From Gracilaria domingensis (taxonomy: Eukaryota > Rhodophyta > Florideophyceae > Gracilariales > Gracilariaceae), in the NCBI GenBank assembly GCA_022539475.1, contig VCMS01000113.1:129652-193651 (forward strand): a stretch of 64,000 nucleotides of DNA. Direction: 5' to 3'. The notes beneath the pieces are model-generated. The model was not told the DNA's origin, searched no databases, and saw nothing but the letters and a program-made list of their open reading frames with translations. Each line of letters starts with the position of its first letter. Positions within the stretch are counted from its first letter, which is position 1. A program made the translations under genes and the position numbers. Shown one piece after another: positions 1-10,937 of the stretch.

Positions 1-139
1 TTTTTGCTAACTTCTTGCGTTCCGCGCACACGCTATAACACCAGCAAGTGGTTGGTCAAATTAATGCGCACCCCCTGGGTACGTTTGCCACTTGTCTGGA
101 CGTTTCTGAGGCCTGTCTGATAAGCCCGAGGCTGAGAGG

Positions 140-909
140 TTGAACACCCTTTGGAATTGGAAACCTTCGCGTCCTAATTCGGTTGTTCCACGTATGGAGA
201 AGTCTGTTCCTAAACAGGATATGAACTTGAATACCCGCCGTGAGTTTGAAAGTTCTGATGTTATGAAATCTTCTTCCCTACTTGGGGTTCTAACCATACT
301 GTGGTCTACTGTGGTTGATGCCCTGAAGGAAAGGAAGCGCTTCACTTTCGTCCCGTTCGTACGGTCTCTCTTTCACTTGACTCGTACTGGACGTTCAGTG
401 GCACCAGTTTGGGTGGTTCCTAAAAAGGATAGGTCTCTCCAGTTCTGTCTGGACTACCGCCACGTCGGCCCGAATGTCTTTGGAATGTATGGCATGAAAC
501 CGATGAAAAACGGGTGTACCCCGAAGCTGGCTTCGTTCATGTTGTCGTTGATAACCAGGTGTTTGTGGAAGATTCTTTGGCACCGGAAACTCGGGAGACA
601 TTTTCGGTCCCATCGTATTTGAATCCGATTGATTCGGTTTGTAATCGAGAAGGATGTGATGGCACCGTAGAAGTGGCTGCGTCCAATAGAAATGTGGTTG
701 CCACTACTGTGGAGTCTAATGCAGGAAGAGATGCGCCACCAGGGATGGTCAAGTTTAAACCTTTGCCAGTCAAGGTGCGTAGTGAAGCCCGCACAGGAAG
801 TGAACTGAGGTCAGTTTTTGAAGTTAATGTGGATTGCCACCCTGTGCAGGGTTCTGCTTCATCTGAATCCTGGAAGGACACGGATCTTCGCGACACCTAT
901 ATGGGTTGA
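140..909 (+). pseudogene. Degenerate Ty3/gypsy pol relic (reverse transcriptase fragment)
   Basis: The frame at about 340-480 reads APVWVVPKKDRSLQFCLDYR. This matches the start of the gypsy reverse-transcriptase palm (WASPVV-PKKDG-LRFCVDYRRLN) and can be compared with the better copy at 20837-20912. After that the frame shifts, and the part from 514 to 909 is a Ser/Glu-rich sequence I do not recognise. No YLDD motif, RNase H or integrase is visible, so this is an internally deleted, dead copy. It lies upstream of the antisense ORF at 1201-2714, the same order as in the larger gypsy element at 16149-28819, so both are probably remains of one related element. Position 910-1200 shows nothing I can assign. 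Confidence 0.45.
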
Positions 910-1200
910 TGTCTGGTTCTTATCGTGAGGCTTATGTTGGTTGTCCGTTGTATCGTTATTCCTGAATGAGTCACTCCTTGCTCAGCGTGGAACGGTCATT
1001 TCTTCATGGAGGTACTGTGCCCAGTCGAGAGAGAAGTGGTTCTGCTCACATGTTTGTGCTTTTTCGTTTTACACTCTACTAGTAGTATTGAGTTCTGTAA
1101 ATATCTTTTGTGGTGGTTACCATGGTGGTTTTTTCACCTGACTACCGGGATACGTTTCCCCGTAAGTACGGTTTTTCCCATCTTGAGAGACTGTTTCGTC

Positions 1201-2714
1201 TCATTTGAGAAGTCTCCAAACAATGGAATATTGTTTTATGCTACCTTTGTTCAGTTCGTTGTTAAATCCTTTCTGGGAATTATTTTCGTAGATGGCCCGC
1301 AAGGCGTTGACGAACGTTCGTAGGAGATCACGAGAGACCTTGATTCCCATGGCGTCCAATTGCCGACCCCACAACCCGACTTGGACTTCTCTATCCGTAC
1401 GTACTGGCACCTCCACGACTTCTGGATCCGGCTCGGGCTGGGCAGCAGAAGAAAGCTGCGGCAAGCCCGCTTTGATTCCGCTCTAACGCCTCGGCACAAG
1501 AGAAGCAGCCTCGAAGTCCTTCTCCATGAACCCGTGCGGGAAGTAGTTCGGCTTGTCCGTGAACGGCCATGGTTGGAGTTGAGACGTAGGCCGCTTGATG
1601 CGACCAATGGACAAAGCGCCCGTACCGGACGCAGGCATCTCCGGAAACGAATCCTCGAAATAATCGTACCAGAAATACCCCGGCGTCTGCGACCAGTCGG
1701 TTTCCAGCGCGTACTGCACGAGCTTCTCGCCGACCGCCGAGGGATATGAGGTTCCACACAGTATGTTCTGCAGTCCCATTTCGGCCAGGATGCATACCAG
1801 CTTGTACGGCAGAGGAAACAACCATCCGTACTGAAGAGAGTCGTCGGTGTTGTAGAGACGCTGATCGCCCACACGGGTGAAGACCTCCACGTCGTCGCTG
1901 GCCGCCTGGAAGAACGCCATAAAGGCGAAGACCGCCCACTCCGCGTAAAGGATCTGGAAGACCGCACGGCTCAGCTCTCCGTAACCCATTAGCTCACAGG
2001 AATGATACCCCACAACCGGCGTCGGCCGGAAAGGTTCCGCTCCACCTCCACGGACTTCCACGCATCTGTCATAATGTAATTCACCGCCGAATGGTCGTTC
2101 TTCGCGACGTCGAAGTACCCGACGTTGTGCCAAGCGTAGAAGAAGCAGTGCGATGTCGGAATACGGGCTTCTGTTGCGGCGTTTCTTCCCCAGTGCTCAC
2201 GTTCTATCCAGTACAGCTGGTCGTACGGCGGTTCGAACATCACCAACGCCAGCGGATTACCGTTCTGGGGCAGAAATTCCGCGTCCCTATCGAGGCGGTA
2301 CATCAGGTTCTGGAGCCTTCGCTGGTACTCCCTTTCCTCGGGACACCTCAAGTACGGCATGTCGGAAACTTCAACTGTTCCCTCGTCCGTGCGGCCGGCA
2401 ATACACGGGAGATGGTTCCTGCGCGCTTGCCACGCCTCCATTCGCGTACGTTTCGGATTGCGGCTTGCCACCTCATGTAGCGGGAGCGAAACCGGAATTG
2501 CCGCGAAGCTACGCGCGTCGAAGTAGTTGGTATTGTCCTGGACGTACTCGTTGACCGTCATCGGAACCTGTTCCGAGCGACCTGGAGAATGGTTCGTGCA
2601 ACCAGTACGATGGTCAAAATGCTGACCGGGAAGAGGCGCGGACCGGAACGGACTGCTCGATGGCGGAGGATCATCGCCCTCTGACGCGCTTGGCTGATTC
2701 GGATTGCTCGCCAT
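1201..2714 (-). pseudogene. Gypsy-associated antisense ORF, copy 1 (unknown protein, about 500 codons, broken)
   Basis: The minus-strand frame starts at the ATG at 2714 (MASNPNQPSASEG...), runs to about 1990, changes frame near 2000-2030, continues to a stop at 1483 and goes on in the same frame to 1201. The N-terminus is Ser/Pro-rich and the middle is rich in Trp, Tyr and Phe. Its order of motifs parallels the minus-strand ORF at 25250-27176: I-P-L-H-x-V-A, then LQN...R.DR, then F-x-PY, then a hydrophobic stretch after PVV. The two are clearly diverged. No domain is recognised. A purine-rich tract (CGGGAGGGGGAA, 2758-2769) sits just upstream of its ATG, as in the other copy, where it is the polypurine tract before the 3' LTR. 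No LTR is seen here. One frameshift and one stop make this copy probably non-functional. Confidence 0.55.
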
Positions 2715-2773
2715 CGGAGATGGCGGGGCGGACGATTGGCTCGACTGAGAACCAATTCGGGAGGGGGAACGCC

Positions 2774-4260
2774 GGACCTACAAGGGGGTTCTTATGTCGA
2801 TGAGGTCAGACGCTGAGGAGCACTGGCCATCACCGACGACCGTTCTGGACTTCGCAGAACGCAGTATGGATTGAACCGATATGTACACTATACGGTCTCG
2901 CACGCCTCAATTTATTTCCAAACGGGCATGATTGATGTGCATGCTCCCCTTTTCCGTGAGAGTTGGCCGGCTTCGGACGTGCCTCCCGTGGCGGACACCC
3001 TGCCGCAGTCACCATCGCATCGGTACGCGCACGAACGCGCTAGCGGTTTTCACTACCATCATCGCTACCGTCAGAGGGTTGCGAGACGAGACAGTGTCGG
3101 CCGCGGCGTACGTACGTCACACGGCACAGGCACGCAGGGGGCGCGAGGGCGCCCGCAACCGCACTGTAGCATACGAGAAGGAGGATCTTTGCGCCCCGGT
3201 GACCGCTCGGATGCGTACGATCAGACGCTTCCGCCACCTCCTCTGCGTGCATCGTCCACATGGCGCTCACGCTGGGCAGAGTCGAGTTGCACCTCGCAAC
3301 GCCGACACCGTCGATAAGCGGCCCCCGGCGGCGTCCAGTGGGACCAGTTCATCACTCCATTCGCGGTACTTAATGTCGCCGCAACGACGCTTCGCGAATT
3401 GGACGCGGAGGTGTCAGTTCTTACGATGCCCTCGCTGCAATGGTGACCAGTGCCCCGCGTGGGCGGGCGCACCGCTTTCCACGCGATCCTCCTTGTCGGT
3501 CGCCACATTGACATTTCCGTGAACGGCCACGTGACACGCACGAACCATTGCAACCTCTACGCAAATCGTCTTTCTCAGCTACGCTAACTTCACCGCTCCC
3601 CCCACACCGCACTTACAATTTGTCATGGCTTCGCCCTGCCCCTGGCGGACAATTTTCGGGAAAGAAGCAATCGGTGGCTTCTCATTACCAAAAGGACTTG
3701 GACGCGACGCCGTGCTGCACTCCGAGGACAGAGTGCAATCTAAGGAGAGGGATCTGTAGAATAGTACGCAGTGGTTGATCTAAGGCGGAGGCTGGACGGC
3801 AGGCAATGACGTGGCGTACGTGTAAGATCGGTCAGACGCCCCGCGTATGCCAGCGTGGCATACGGGAGCAGACACCGTCTGCAAGCATGCGTAGACCACG
3901 CGTACGACTTGGGCGTTGAGGTCCATAGCGTTAGTACTGTAAGTCACTGTTCCGTAGCCGTAGAAAGACAGGTGCACCCGATATTTAGGTGCACCCCAAC
4001 CTTGCGGTGACCCCACATTGTAAACACCAAGGACCCTTTGCCGTACGTCTTGTTCACCAAGTAGCGCTACCGACAAACCGAAAGGCTAGGTACTAGAAGG
4101 TTTATTAGGCCGTTCGTACCCTTTTGCACGCCCCTGAACATGCTTGGCGACACCAACCGCCCACTCTACCCGCTGACCGCCCGTTGCTTCCTCGTTACTC
4201 CACGCATGGACAAATTACAGTCGCTCTCTCGAGCAACAGCCTCGAGCAACAGCCTAATCC
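2774..4260. other. No recognisable gene (GC-rich, decayed repeat-like sequence)
   Basis: Open frames exist on both strands (for example 2932-3522 plus, 3221-3553 minus, 3780-4076 minus). Their composition is what out-of-frame GC-rich DNA gives: Arg/His/Pro-rich, no hydrophobic periodicity, no motif. The minus frame at 3780-4076 has no ATG at its start. If an LTR belonged to the antisense-ORF element on the left it would have to start near 2771, but no matching sequence to the other LTRs in the window is visible. Confidence 0.4.
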
Positions 4261-4261
4261 G

Positions 4262-5098
4262 TCATCTCAAGACCGCTTTGGGTTTTCTCCCGATACATAC
4301 TATATCACACCGCGAACCTGAATTTACAAGCTGGATATATATTTTCTTGTTTCTGGCGGCCGTCATTGTGCTAACAGATGTTTCATATGATGCTTTGAGA
4401 ACATGCTGTATGATAATCCCTTTCAACTCCAATGCTTTTTCTGACTGCAGTCGTAGCCGAGTTAACACGCGGTTTATATTATTCACGATTTTGGCGAGGA
4501 CATACTCTGGCAGAAACACATCAAGTGTGGCGAGCCTTGTCATATTGTTTGAGGTCATTAACGCTTCCTCTGACGACTCCCGTACTGCCTTCGAGACATT
4601 CCTCAGAATTTCATTGCCCTCTGAGACCAACCGTTTCCCAAGCTCCTGGTCAAAAGTGTCAATTTCAATCTCCATCGATGTGAAAGGGGAACTGCAGTTC
4701 CAGCCTTGCATACCTCCTTTCAAACTTCCCCGTTGTTCCTGATTGTTCGTCACCGAGTCGTTGCTTACTGTCGTCTGAAATGAATCTTAACTGCTCTCGA
4801 ATACACAATTTGATGCGTCACTGAACAATGACACCCACACATCCTTTGTAGCTATAGTTCTAGACTCTGCAACCTTCTTAGTTACAATATCAAGACTTAG
4901 GCTAGTCTTGTAAGGGCGTTGATCGGAATTCAGAGCTCTGATTTCATGCGTAGATATTATATCTGCATTCGTCGCATTGTTATCCACAGGGTCAATCATA
5001 GATGCATTTAAATAGGTCTCAGATGCCGACGAAGGCCAATGTTGCTCAGACTCAAAAACGCTTTGACGTTCATCCTCACACGCCTTGTGGAACTCTCA
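4262..5098 (-). pseudogene. Unrecognised coding relic, about 275 codons, one internal stop
   Basis: A minus-strand frame is open from about 5098 to 4262 except for a single TAA at 4787-4789. The downstream part (4753-4262) is helix-rich: EIEIDTFDQELGKRLVSEGN, then a long charged segment likely to form a coiled coil, then a basic C-terminus. The upstream part contains the Met at 4999 followed by Asp/Asn/Ser-rich sequence. It may be a pseudogene, or a gene with a very small intron: GTATTC...TTTCAG would remove 30 nt including the stop, which is unusually short. Family unknown. Confidence 0.3.
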
Positions 5099-5106
5099 GT
5101 CGTCAT

Positions 5107-5367
5107 TTAGGGTTTGTTCCAAGGCCGTTGAGTTCTGAAAAAAGCTCGATTGGATACTCTATAAGTTAACATGGGCGAAAGACTACAAAACGTCGTCTTC
5201 GATTGACAAATCTGGCACTGGATAACGAATTTTGATGAAGGAGCATTAACTTTGCTCAACTTTTGGTGACACGATTCACAAATTACGAACTGCGTTGGGC
5301 TAGACACAATCGGTTTCCACGTACAATTCCGAGAATTGACATGGTTCTGATGCACAAGTTTTGTCAT
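5107..5367 (-). CDS. Small hypothetical ORF with a possible zinc ribbon
   Basis: 86 codons from an ATG at 5367 containing CESCHQ and CQICQS, two C-x2-C pairs about 27 residues apart, as in zinc ribbons. It lies just upstream of the relic at 4262-5098 in a different frame, so it could be its 5' part. The overlapping plus-strand frame at 5263-5622 has no motif and I treat it as a shadow. Function unknown. Confidence 0.2.
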   Translation of the reverse strand: MTKLVHQNHVNSRNCTWKPIVSSPTQFVICESCHQKLSKVNAPSSKFVIQCQICQSKTTFCSLSPMLTYRVSNRAFFRTQRPWNKP

Positions 5368-5630
5368 TGGTCTACAGGATGTCTTATGACGTCAAGAGCT
5401 CGCTTCAAGCAGTTCAAAAGAGCAAGATGTAGACCTTTGAGAGACAATCTGCCAGAATCTGTTGGGCGAGTTATTAAGAGAGCTTTATTAGCGAGAGAAA
5501 GGTCTCTAAACTCAGCGGCCGACGAACTCTGGCAGGATTATTACAAAACGTTTCTTGTTTATGACCCTAAGATATTAGACAGAAAATTCCTTTTTCAAAA
5601 TGGCATGGGTGGTTGTTTTTGAAAAAATCG

Positions 5631-5760
5631 GCTTTTGTCGAGCTTGTAAGACATAAGCAACAACATGATTGGGTAACCATTATAACCGTTCGTTTGCAGC
5701 GTGCCACTTGTCTGCCCAGCTTTGTCTAGCTTGCTAGACGTAAGCAAAAGTTTTTTAGTC
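5631..5760. repeat. Short imperfect direct repeat in AT-rich spacer
   Basis: The stretch beginning CTTTTGTCGAGCTTGTAAGA near 5631 recurs in altered form (TTTGTCTAGCTTGCTAGACG) near 5728. Both are followed by (CAT/CGT)AAGCAA. The rest of 5623-5930 is AT-rich and shows no gene. Confidence 0.35.
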
Positions 5761-5930
5761 GGTTACAAATTCAATCAGTTTGAAATCAAACTAATAAAAT
5801 TTGATCTTTAGTATTGCGTGTGTTACAATTAACATGACTTGTTACACTACTTTTCGTCGGCCGCAAGATCAAGTCATTTCTATTATTTTCATTTGCTATT
5901 TATATGTCTAGCTCATTATACTTAAGAAAT

Positions 5931-6872
5931 TGTAGAGCATACCCATTTCGGGTGTACTTGGAGTAATACTCTTCATATAGAGTGATACGCTAGTGCACGT
6001 GACCGCAAGTGTTATGAGATGCAAACTTTCTGGGGTAGGACCGTTGGTAGGTGGATGAGCTGTTGCCGTGCACCCGAGCAGTTGGTACGGACACGTGTGA
6101 GTGTTAATGAGTGGACTCAAGTGAGTGGAAATTAGTAGTTTTAAGTAGTTAATTGTGGCACACCCTGACAGTAGGTCTTTGCACGTGCGCAAACCGCACG
6201 GGGTTAGCACCGCTTTAATTAATTAGGATAATTCATCCTAGTGATTAATTAGGACGGTGCGGCCGCCGCCGCACCACCTACAGTAAAAGTCAACCAAGTC
6301 TCGCTTTGAGAACTGCCACTCGGAAGTAGGAACACTTGAGATTCATCTTGAGTGTTGGCTCTAGGCACTACTGCCCTTGGCGGTGTACTACACCCTCCGG
6401 AGGGTCACCTCAAGAGGTTTAAGTGTGCATATTCCGGTTGGGACGCTTCAAGATCTCTGCCTAACCAGTGTGGGTTCACCTTTTTGTGTGCTTATTACTC
6501 CTGATTGCAGGACAGATTTCCGCTCCAGTATTGGGTGCTTTTCTTGGTTTTCCTTTGTTTTCTCCCGTCTTTCGGGCCTGCTGCTGGCTTACGCACGGCC
6601 CTCGACTCCCTTTTCCTTTCAGACTACGCCTCCTCTCGGGGTCTACAGACCACTTCTTGGAGTATTCCTGTCGATTTTCTCCAATTCCTTCTGGATTTTC
6701 CTCGCCGTTTCGGCTCCTCCGCCTCACCCTGTAGGTTCTTCCTCAGACCACTACTGGCTTTCGACCCAGGTCCTCGGTGGCTACAGGGGCTCTACAGCCG
6801 AGATTCCATCTCCTTTGGGAGAAGGATCTCGAACGTCCTGTGTGTGTTTCCCGTCACCAGGTTTGCACCACA
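5931..6872 (+). mobile_element. Solo LTR A (942 bp) with 5-bp target duplication
   Basis: It begins TGTAGAGCATACCC and ends GGTTTGCACCACA, the TG...CA ends of a retroviral-type LTR. It is flanked by the direct repeat GAAAT at 5926-5930 and 6873-6877. The same two ends, in reverse orientation, bound the insertion at 27501-28359. Its middle resembles the gypsy LTR at 16149-16884: AT-rich tract, GC hairpin (GGTGCGG / CCGCACC at 6256-6275), then GGCTCTAG-CACT. The ORFs inside (for example 6377-6952) have no motifs. A solo LTR normally arises by recombination between the two LTRs of a full element. Confidence 0.9.
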
Positions 6873-6920
6873 GAAATCTTAGTCTCAAAAGGGTTAAGGG
6901 TGTTGATTTTACTGTACTGT

Positions 6921-7210
6921 TGTGGAATGATAAGATGAATAACCAGAAATAAGTAGCAAACTTTCAATTGATCACCAGTTCATTACAATATCGACATCAC
7001 AGGAAACGTTCAAATTAGACGTAATTGCAAGATACGAAAGAGCGCAAAACGCAGACTCACAGCGTACAAATAAAGCAGGTGACATCGCTGAGAAGGGAAG
7101 AGTCCAAGGAATCAGCGCAGGAACTTGGTCTTGACCATCTGTATCATGCCACTGTTGTGTTCCGACGTCTCCAAGTATTCATTAGCCACGAGAGGAGTGA
7201 ATTTCACAAA
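6921..7210 (+). repeat. Copia-1 5' LTR
   Basis: 290 bp, starting TGTGGAATGA and ending CACAAA directly before the primer-binding site. It matches 11791-12077 at roughly 96-97% by eye. Confidence 0.88.
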
Positions 7211-7220
7211 GTTATGGGCC
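7211..7220 (+). other. Copia-1 primer-binding site (half-tRNA type)
   Basis: GTTATGGGCC follows the LTR directly. It is complementary to the anticodon region of eukaryotic initiator tRNA-Met (GGCCCAUAAC, containing the CAU anticodon). Drosophila copia is primed by a half-molecule of this tRNA at the same region. The gag ATG (7214) lies inside this site. Confidence 0.7.
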
Positions 7221-8300
7221 TAAAGAGGTCTGGCTCGGTTAACTACGAAGGAAGTGCAACGAATGCCTTACGCTTTGTCACTAATGAGACTTCCAAGATT
7301 CAATACCGTCAAACGCTGAGGACATGGATGAAGATGATAAATTCCTTCGCTGAGGTCGACTCGAAAGCAAAACCGCTGTGCAGAGGAGCCGGTCATATGA
7401 TATATTTGGCCTGTGATCCTATGGCTCAGGAACTTTTGAACCAAGCTCAGACAGCTGGGGGGCTATCTTTCGATTATGACGAAGCTGATGCCAATAGAGA
7501 GAAAATGATCGATGTTATCATTCTGACAATTGCGCAAGAAACTCCGGCAGAAATTGTCGAACGAGAGGTTGAACTGCTAACTGAGATACATATTTGTCAA
7601 AGAAGAGCTAATGAAACCGTTTCGAAATATGCTTCCAAGTTTGAATTTGCTGTGGCTAAGAACACGAACCATACGTTGAGCATGAATGAGGCGTATACGA
7701 GACAATTTGCAATCCTCATGTTGCATAACGCCAAACTCACCCCAGATACCATGCACGATTTGATTTTCCAACCCACTTCAGAACAGAAATCAAGTGATGA
7801 TCTTGCGACGTTGGCCCTCATACTCTCAAAGAAGTAATTGTCTGCGCTTTACGGCAATATCAAGGATAGCAATGACGCGAAAGCTGTTAAAAAGAAGATT
7901 GGGAAACTGCGATTGACACTAGAGAATGAGAAGAGCCCAAAAGTATTCATGATTACCATGAAGAAGGTGGCTGCACTGTTGTCAACCGTCCATGATGCGA
8001 CAGATGACACCACTGCGAATCATAGTTATGAAGTGACTCAGAAGACCATGCTGGGAAAATGAGCTCCACAGAAATTGCCCAATCGACATGAATATATCAG
8101 GAAAATGAAGGAAGAGAGCTCTTGTAGAGCATGTGGGTTGCCCGGACATTGGTGAAAAGAGCGCGACGAATGTAGAACAATTATCAAGAATAAGAGAAAG
8201 AACTCGAGAGTATCCCCAGAAGATCCGAATCCAGTCGATAATTTGCAAGAAACAGAAGATATCAAACTGTTTGTAGAGCAGAGAGTAGCGGTGAATAAAT
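7214..8300 (+). pseudogene. gag: Copia-1 gag with zinc-knuckle relic
   Basis: The ATG at 7214 opens a 208-codon frame to 7837 (MGLKRSGSVNYEGS...) with the helical composition of copia Gag and the LTEIHICQRRANETVSKYAS segment typical of its middle. A stop at 7835-7837 is followed by another open stretch to 8062. At about 8125-8180 a zinc knuckle is recognisable as CRACGLPGH, but a stop follows the His and the spacing to the last Cys is wrong (CX2CX4H then six positions). Gag normally forms the virus-like particle and binds the element RNA. It is broken here. Confidence 0.65.
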
Positions 8301-8313
8301 CGCTTCTTCAGCG

Positions 8314-9292
8314 TTGAGGTTCGGTGTGCTCCATCCGGACCTCAACCGTATCTTAGACGAAGGAGCCCTGACCTCTACTGGAGGAATTCGAAATGCGACT
8401 GATCTTTGCGATGCTCTCGGAATTGCGTTGAAACTAGATCCTCCACGTACACAATATTGGAGAGAATGGGGAGACAAAGGCACAGAGGCAAAGCTGATTG
8501 TATGCACATGGATTATGATTACAAATGATATATACGTCAATCCAACAGCCATACCATTTGATCTTGTCGAAGGCAAATCTCCACTGATCTTGGGATTATA
8601 TGTCAAGAAATATTGCGATACGATCAATAGAACACATCCAAGCACAATTCGCATGAAGAGACCTAATGACACAAGCGAACGGGTCTTTTTCACATGTATT
8701 TTGCCCGAAGATGCCCTAAGCGGACAGAACGCGCGTCTGAGGTTGGAAATTATGCCTCATAAACAATCCACTACGAAATCGCTACTTGGAAACATTGGTC
8801 GAAGGATGAACCCCAACGCCATAGAGAAGATTCACCGTTTTACTCATGCAACAGCAGACGAGATGAAATTGCTACTGGGGCAAGCTGGAGTTCTAAATGG
8901 AAACCTTGAGCGCGCTTGCGAAAAGATTGCCAATGCTTTTGATACTTGCGCATCTTCTTGGAGGCCGGCACATAACACGAAAGTCTCCATAAGTCACATC
9001 AACGAAGACTTTAAATCAATCGGTGCAAGCAGACTTTCTAGTAGTCTACATTGATAGAGAAGAATATGAAGTGCTCAACATTATCGATTGTGGCACCAAT
9101 TACGGAGAGCGCGTCATAGCTCCCAAACGCGAGATACCCCAAATGACAGACATGCTGGAGACAGAATGGATATACCACCATGGCGCTCCTACGACGTTTA
9201 GCGCAGACCCCAAATTTACGACAGCAGTACTAAAACGAATTTTATCTGCTCATGGCATCATAGTGCAGGACAGACCCGCAATATCATCGTGA
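8314..9292 (+). pseudogene. pol: Copia-1 protease, pre-integrase and integrase region
   Basis: The frame 8314-9054 starts with a retropepsin relic, ILDEGALTSTGG, where Asp-Thr/Ser-Gly would be expected and Glu replaces the middle residue. From about 8820 it has the GAG-pre-integrase pattern (IHRFTHATADEMKLLLGQAG, later CASSWRP). At 9020 the frame shifts and 9023-9292 continues with integrase core residues: QADFLVV for the first Asp and FSADPKF for the second. The third catalytic Glu region is destroyed. The stretch 9293-9698 is the decayed integrase C-terminus and linker. Confidence 0.6.
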
Positions 9293-9698
9293 AGGAATGG
9301 AAAGATAGAAAGGAATAATGGTTTGTTCAAGCGCATCTTTGAACGCATATGCCGCGAACCATCAAGAGCTTCGCCACAGACCATAGTAGCTCGTTCATCG
9401 TTCCTCTGCAACATTTTTCACTGTCGATCGACGTTTAGTGCTTTCCAACTTACACGTGGATACTCCCCTTCGCTGCTGGGAGTGCCTAAATCTCACGTTC
9501 CACAAGACCTTCCAGATGCCCACAAATCGATGGCTGCGGCTAGAGCGTTTCAAAAATTGCTCAAGTCCCACGACAATAACATGTTATCAGTAGATCTATT
9601 GACACCTTGAACACAGATATGGGTGTTCTATAAGACTTCTAAGCAGGATGAACCAGTTCGCTTGGTACAAGCGACAGTGAAGTGCGCGACGTCCTTCT

Positions 9699-10925
9699 AT
9701 GTTGAATGCCGAAGCTTCGATCTTAAGATGTAGCAAAGGTCCTCCGACGAAAGTGGCATACGAGCACATTCGAAAAGCACCGCAAGATGCGTTGACCAGA
9801 AAACTGCAGATGGGTGTTTCGGAAGATGTAGTTGCTACAGATGCACCAGAATCGACGCATGTTGAGGACGAGAATGACAACCAGGGATCAGACAACCATA
9901 GCCCAGATAATTACGTTGCTGGGCAGAGTGGAATGGAAAACCCAGAACAGCTAATTTCAGACATTTTCGGACCAGAGAATGACGATAACCTTGATGAAGG
10001 AGGTTTAATCCAGAGGTCATTCGTCACGAATAATGTTGTGGGTGATCCAGAGAAAGATGTTGGAAAACCGGAAGCAATGGCACCAAAAACATCTGAGAAG
10101 GTTTGTTTACAATCAGACGAGCAAGCAATACTTACAGAGATTTATAAAGCAACGAGCGGCGCCCAACTGACCAGAAAGAGAATGGACTGCGCCCCACCCT
10201 GGATACCTGACCAAGCAGTTCACGAAGAAATTGAACAAGCATGGCATGGCGCATATACAGAAGTCTTAGAACAAGACATGCCATCAGGAGCTAACGTAAT
10301 CAGCTCACATGTTGCATACAAAGTCAAGCAAGAAGAAAAAGGGTTAAAGAGACTAAAAGCACGATTATGTCCTCACGGACATCGGGACAGAGAGAAAGGC
10401 AGCATTCGCAATTACGCTGCAAGCGCACAGTTTCATATTAATCAAATGCTACGCTCCCTTGCAGCCCTGCTGCGCTTTAGATTAGGATGCATCGACGTTA
10501 AAGGCGCATATCTGCAAAGCGGTCCAATTACCCGAGATCTATATGTTTTACCACCGCAGGAGTGGAAGCACAAACGAGGGACTCTGCGGAAACTTGCAAA
10601 GCTTCCCTATGGCATAATTGAGACTGGAAGACAGTGGGCAACGACAATTGAACAATGGCTTCTTGACGATGGTAGATTTCAAAGAGTGAGTGGTGTGAGC
10701 CAGCTATTCATGAGAAAAGATAATAATGGTAACATTGTGTTACTACTAGCTAGGCTTACCCACGATCTACTTATGGCAAGATTAGAGCACGAGATGAAAC
10801 AGTTTGAAAAGAAAATAAGTCAAAGATTTACCATCGGGAAGTCCATCATAGAAGATGAGATAAAGCTCAATGGATGCACGATTTTGCAAAAAGATGATTG
10901 TTCGATTCAGCTGTCAATGAAGTAA
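9699..10925 (+). pseudogene. pol: Copia-1 reverse transcriptase
   Basis: 408 codons open. The first part is an acidic linker. From about 10190 the copia RT is clear: APPWIPDQAVHEEI, then AYKVKQEEKGLKRLKARLCPHGHRD, then CIDVKGAYLQSGPITRDLYV with the first catalytic Asp, then KLPYGIIETGRQW. The second catalytic site, normally Tyr-x-Asp-Asp, reads LTHDLLMA, so the first of the paired aspartates is His. The enzyme would be inactive. Gln replaces the usual Asn after AYL, as in copia elements of several protists and algae. Confidence 0.8.
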
Positions 10926-10937
10926 TACTGTGACTCC

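Noticed and set aside
2932-3522. 196-codon plus-strand ORF
   Set aside because: Arg/His/Thr-rich, no motif, overlapped by equal-length frames on the other strand in GC-rich sequence.
5263-5622. 119-codon plus-strand ORF
   Set aside because: No motif; overlaps the minus-strand zinc-ribbon-like ORF and continues into AT-rich spacer.
6377-6952. 191-codon ORF
   Set aside because: Lies inside solo LTR A and runs across its target duplication.
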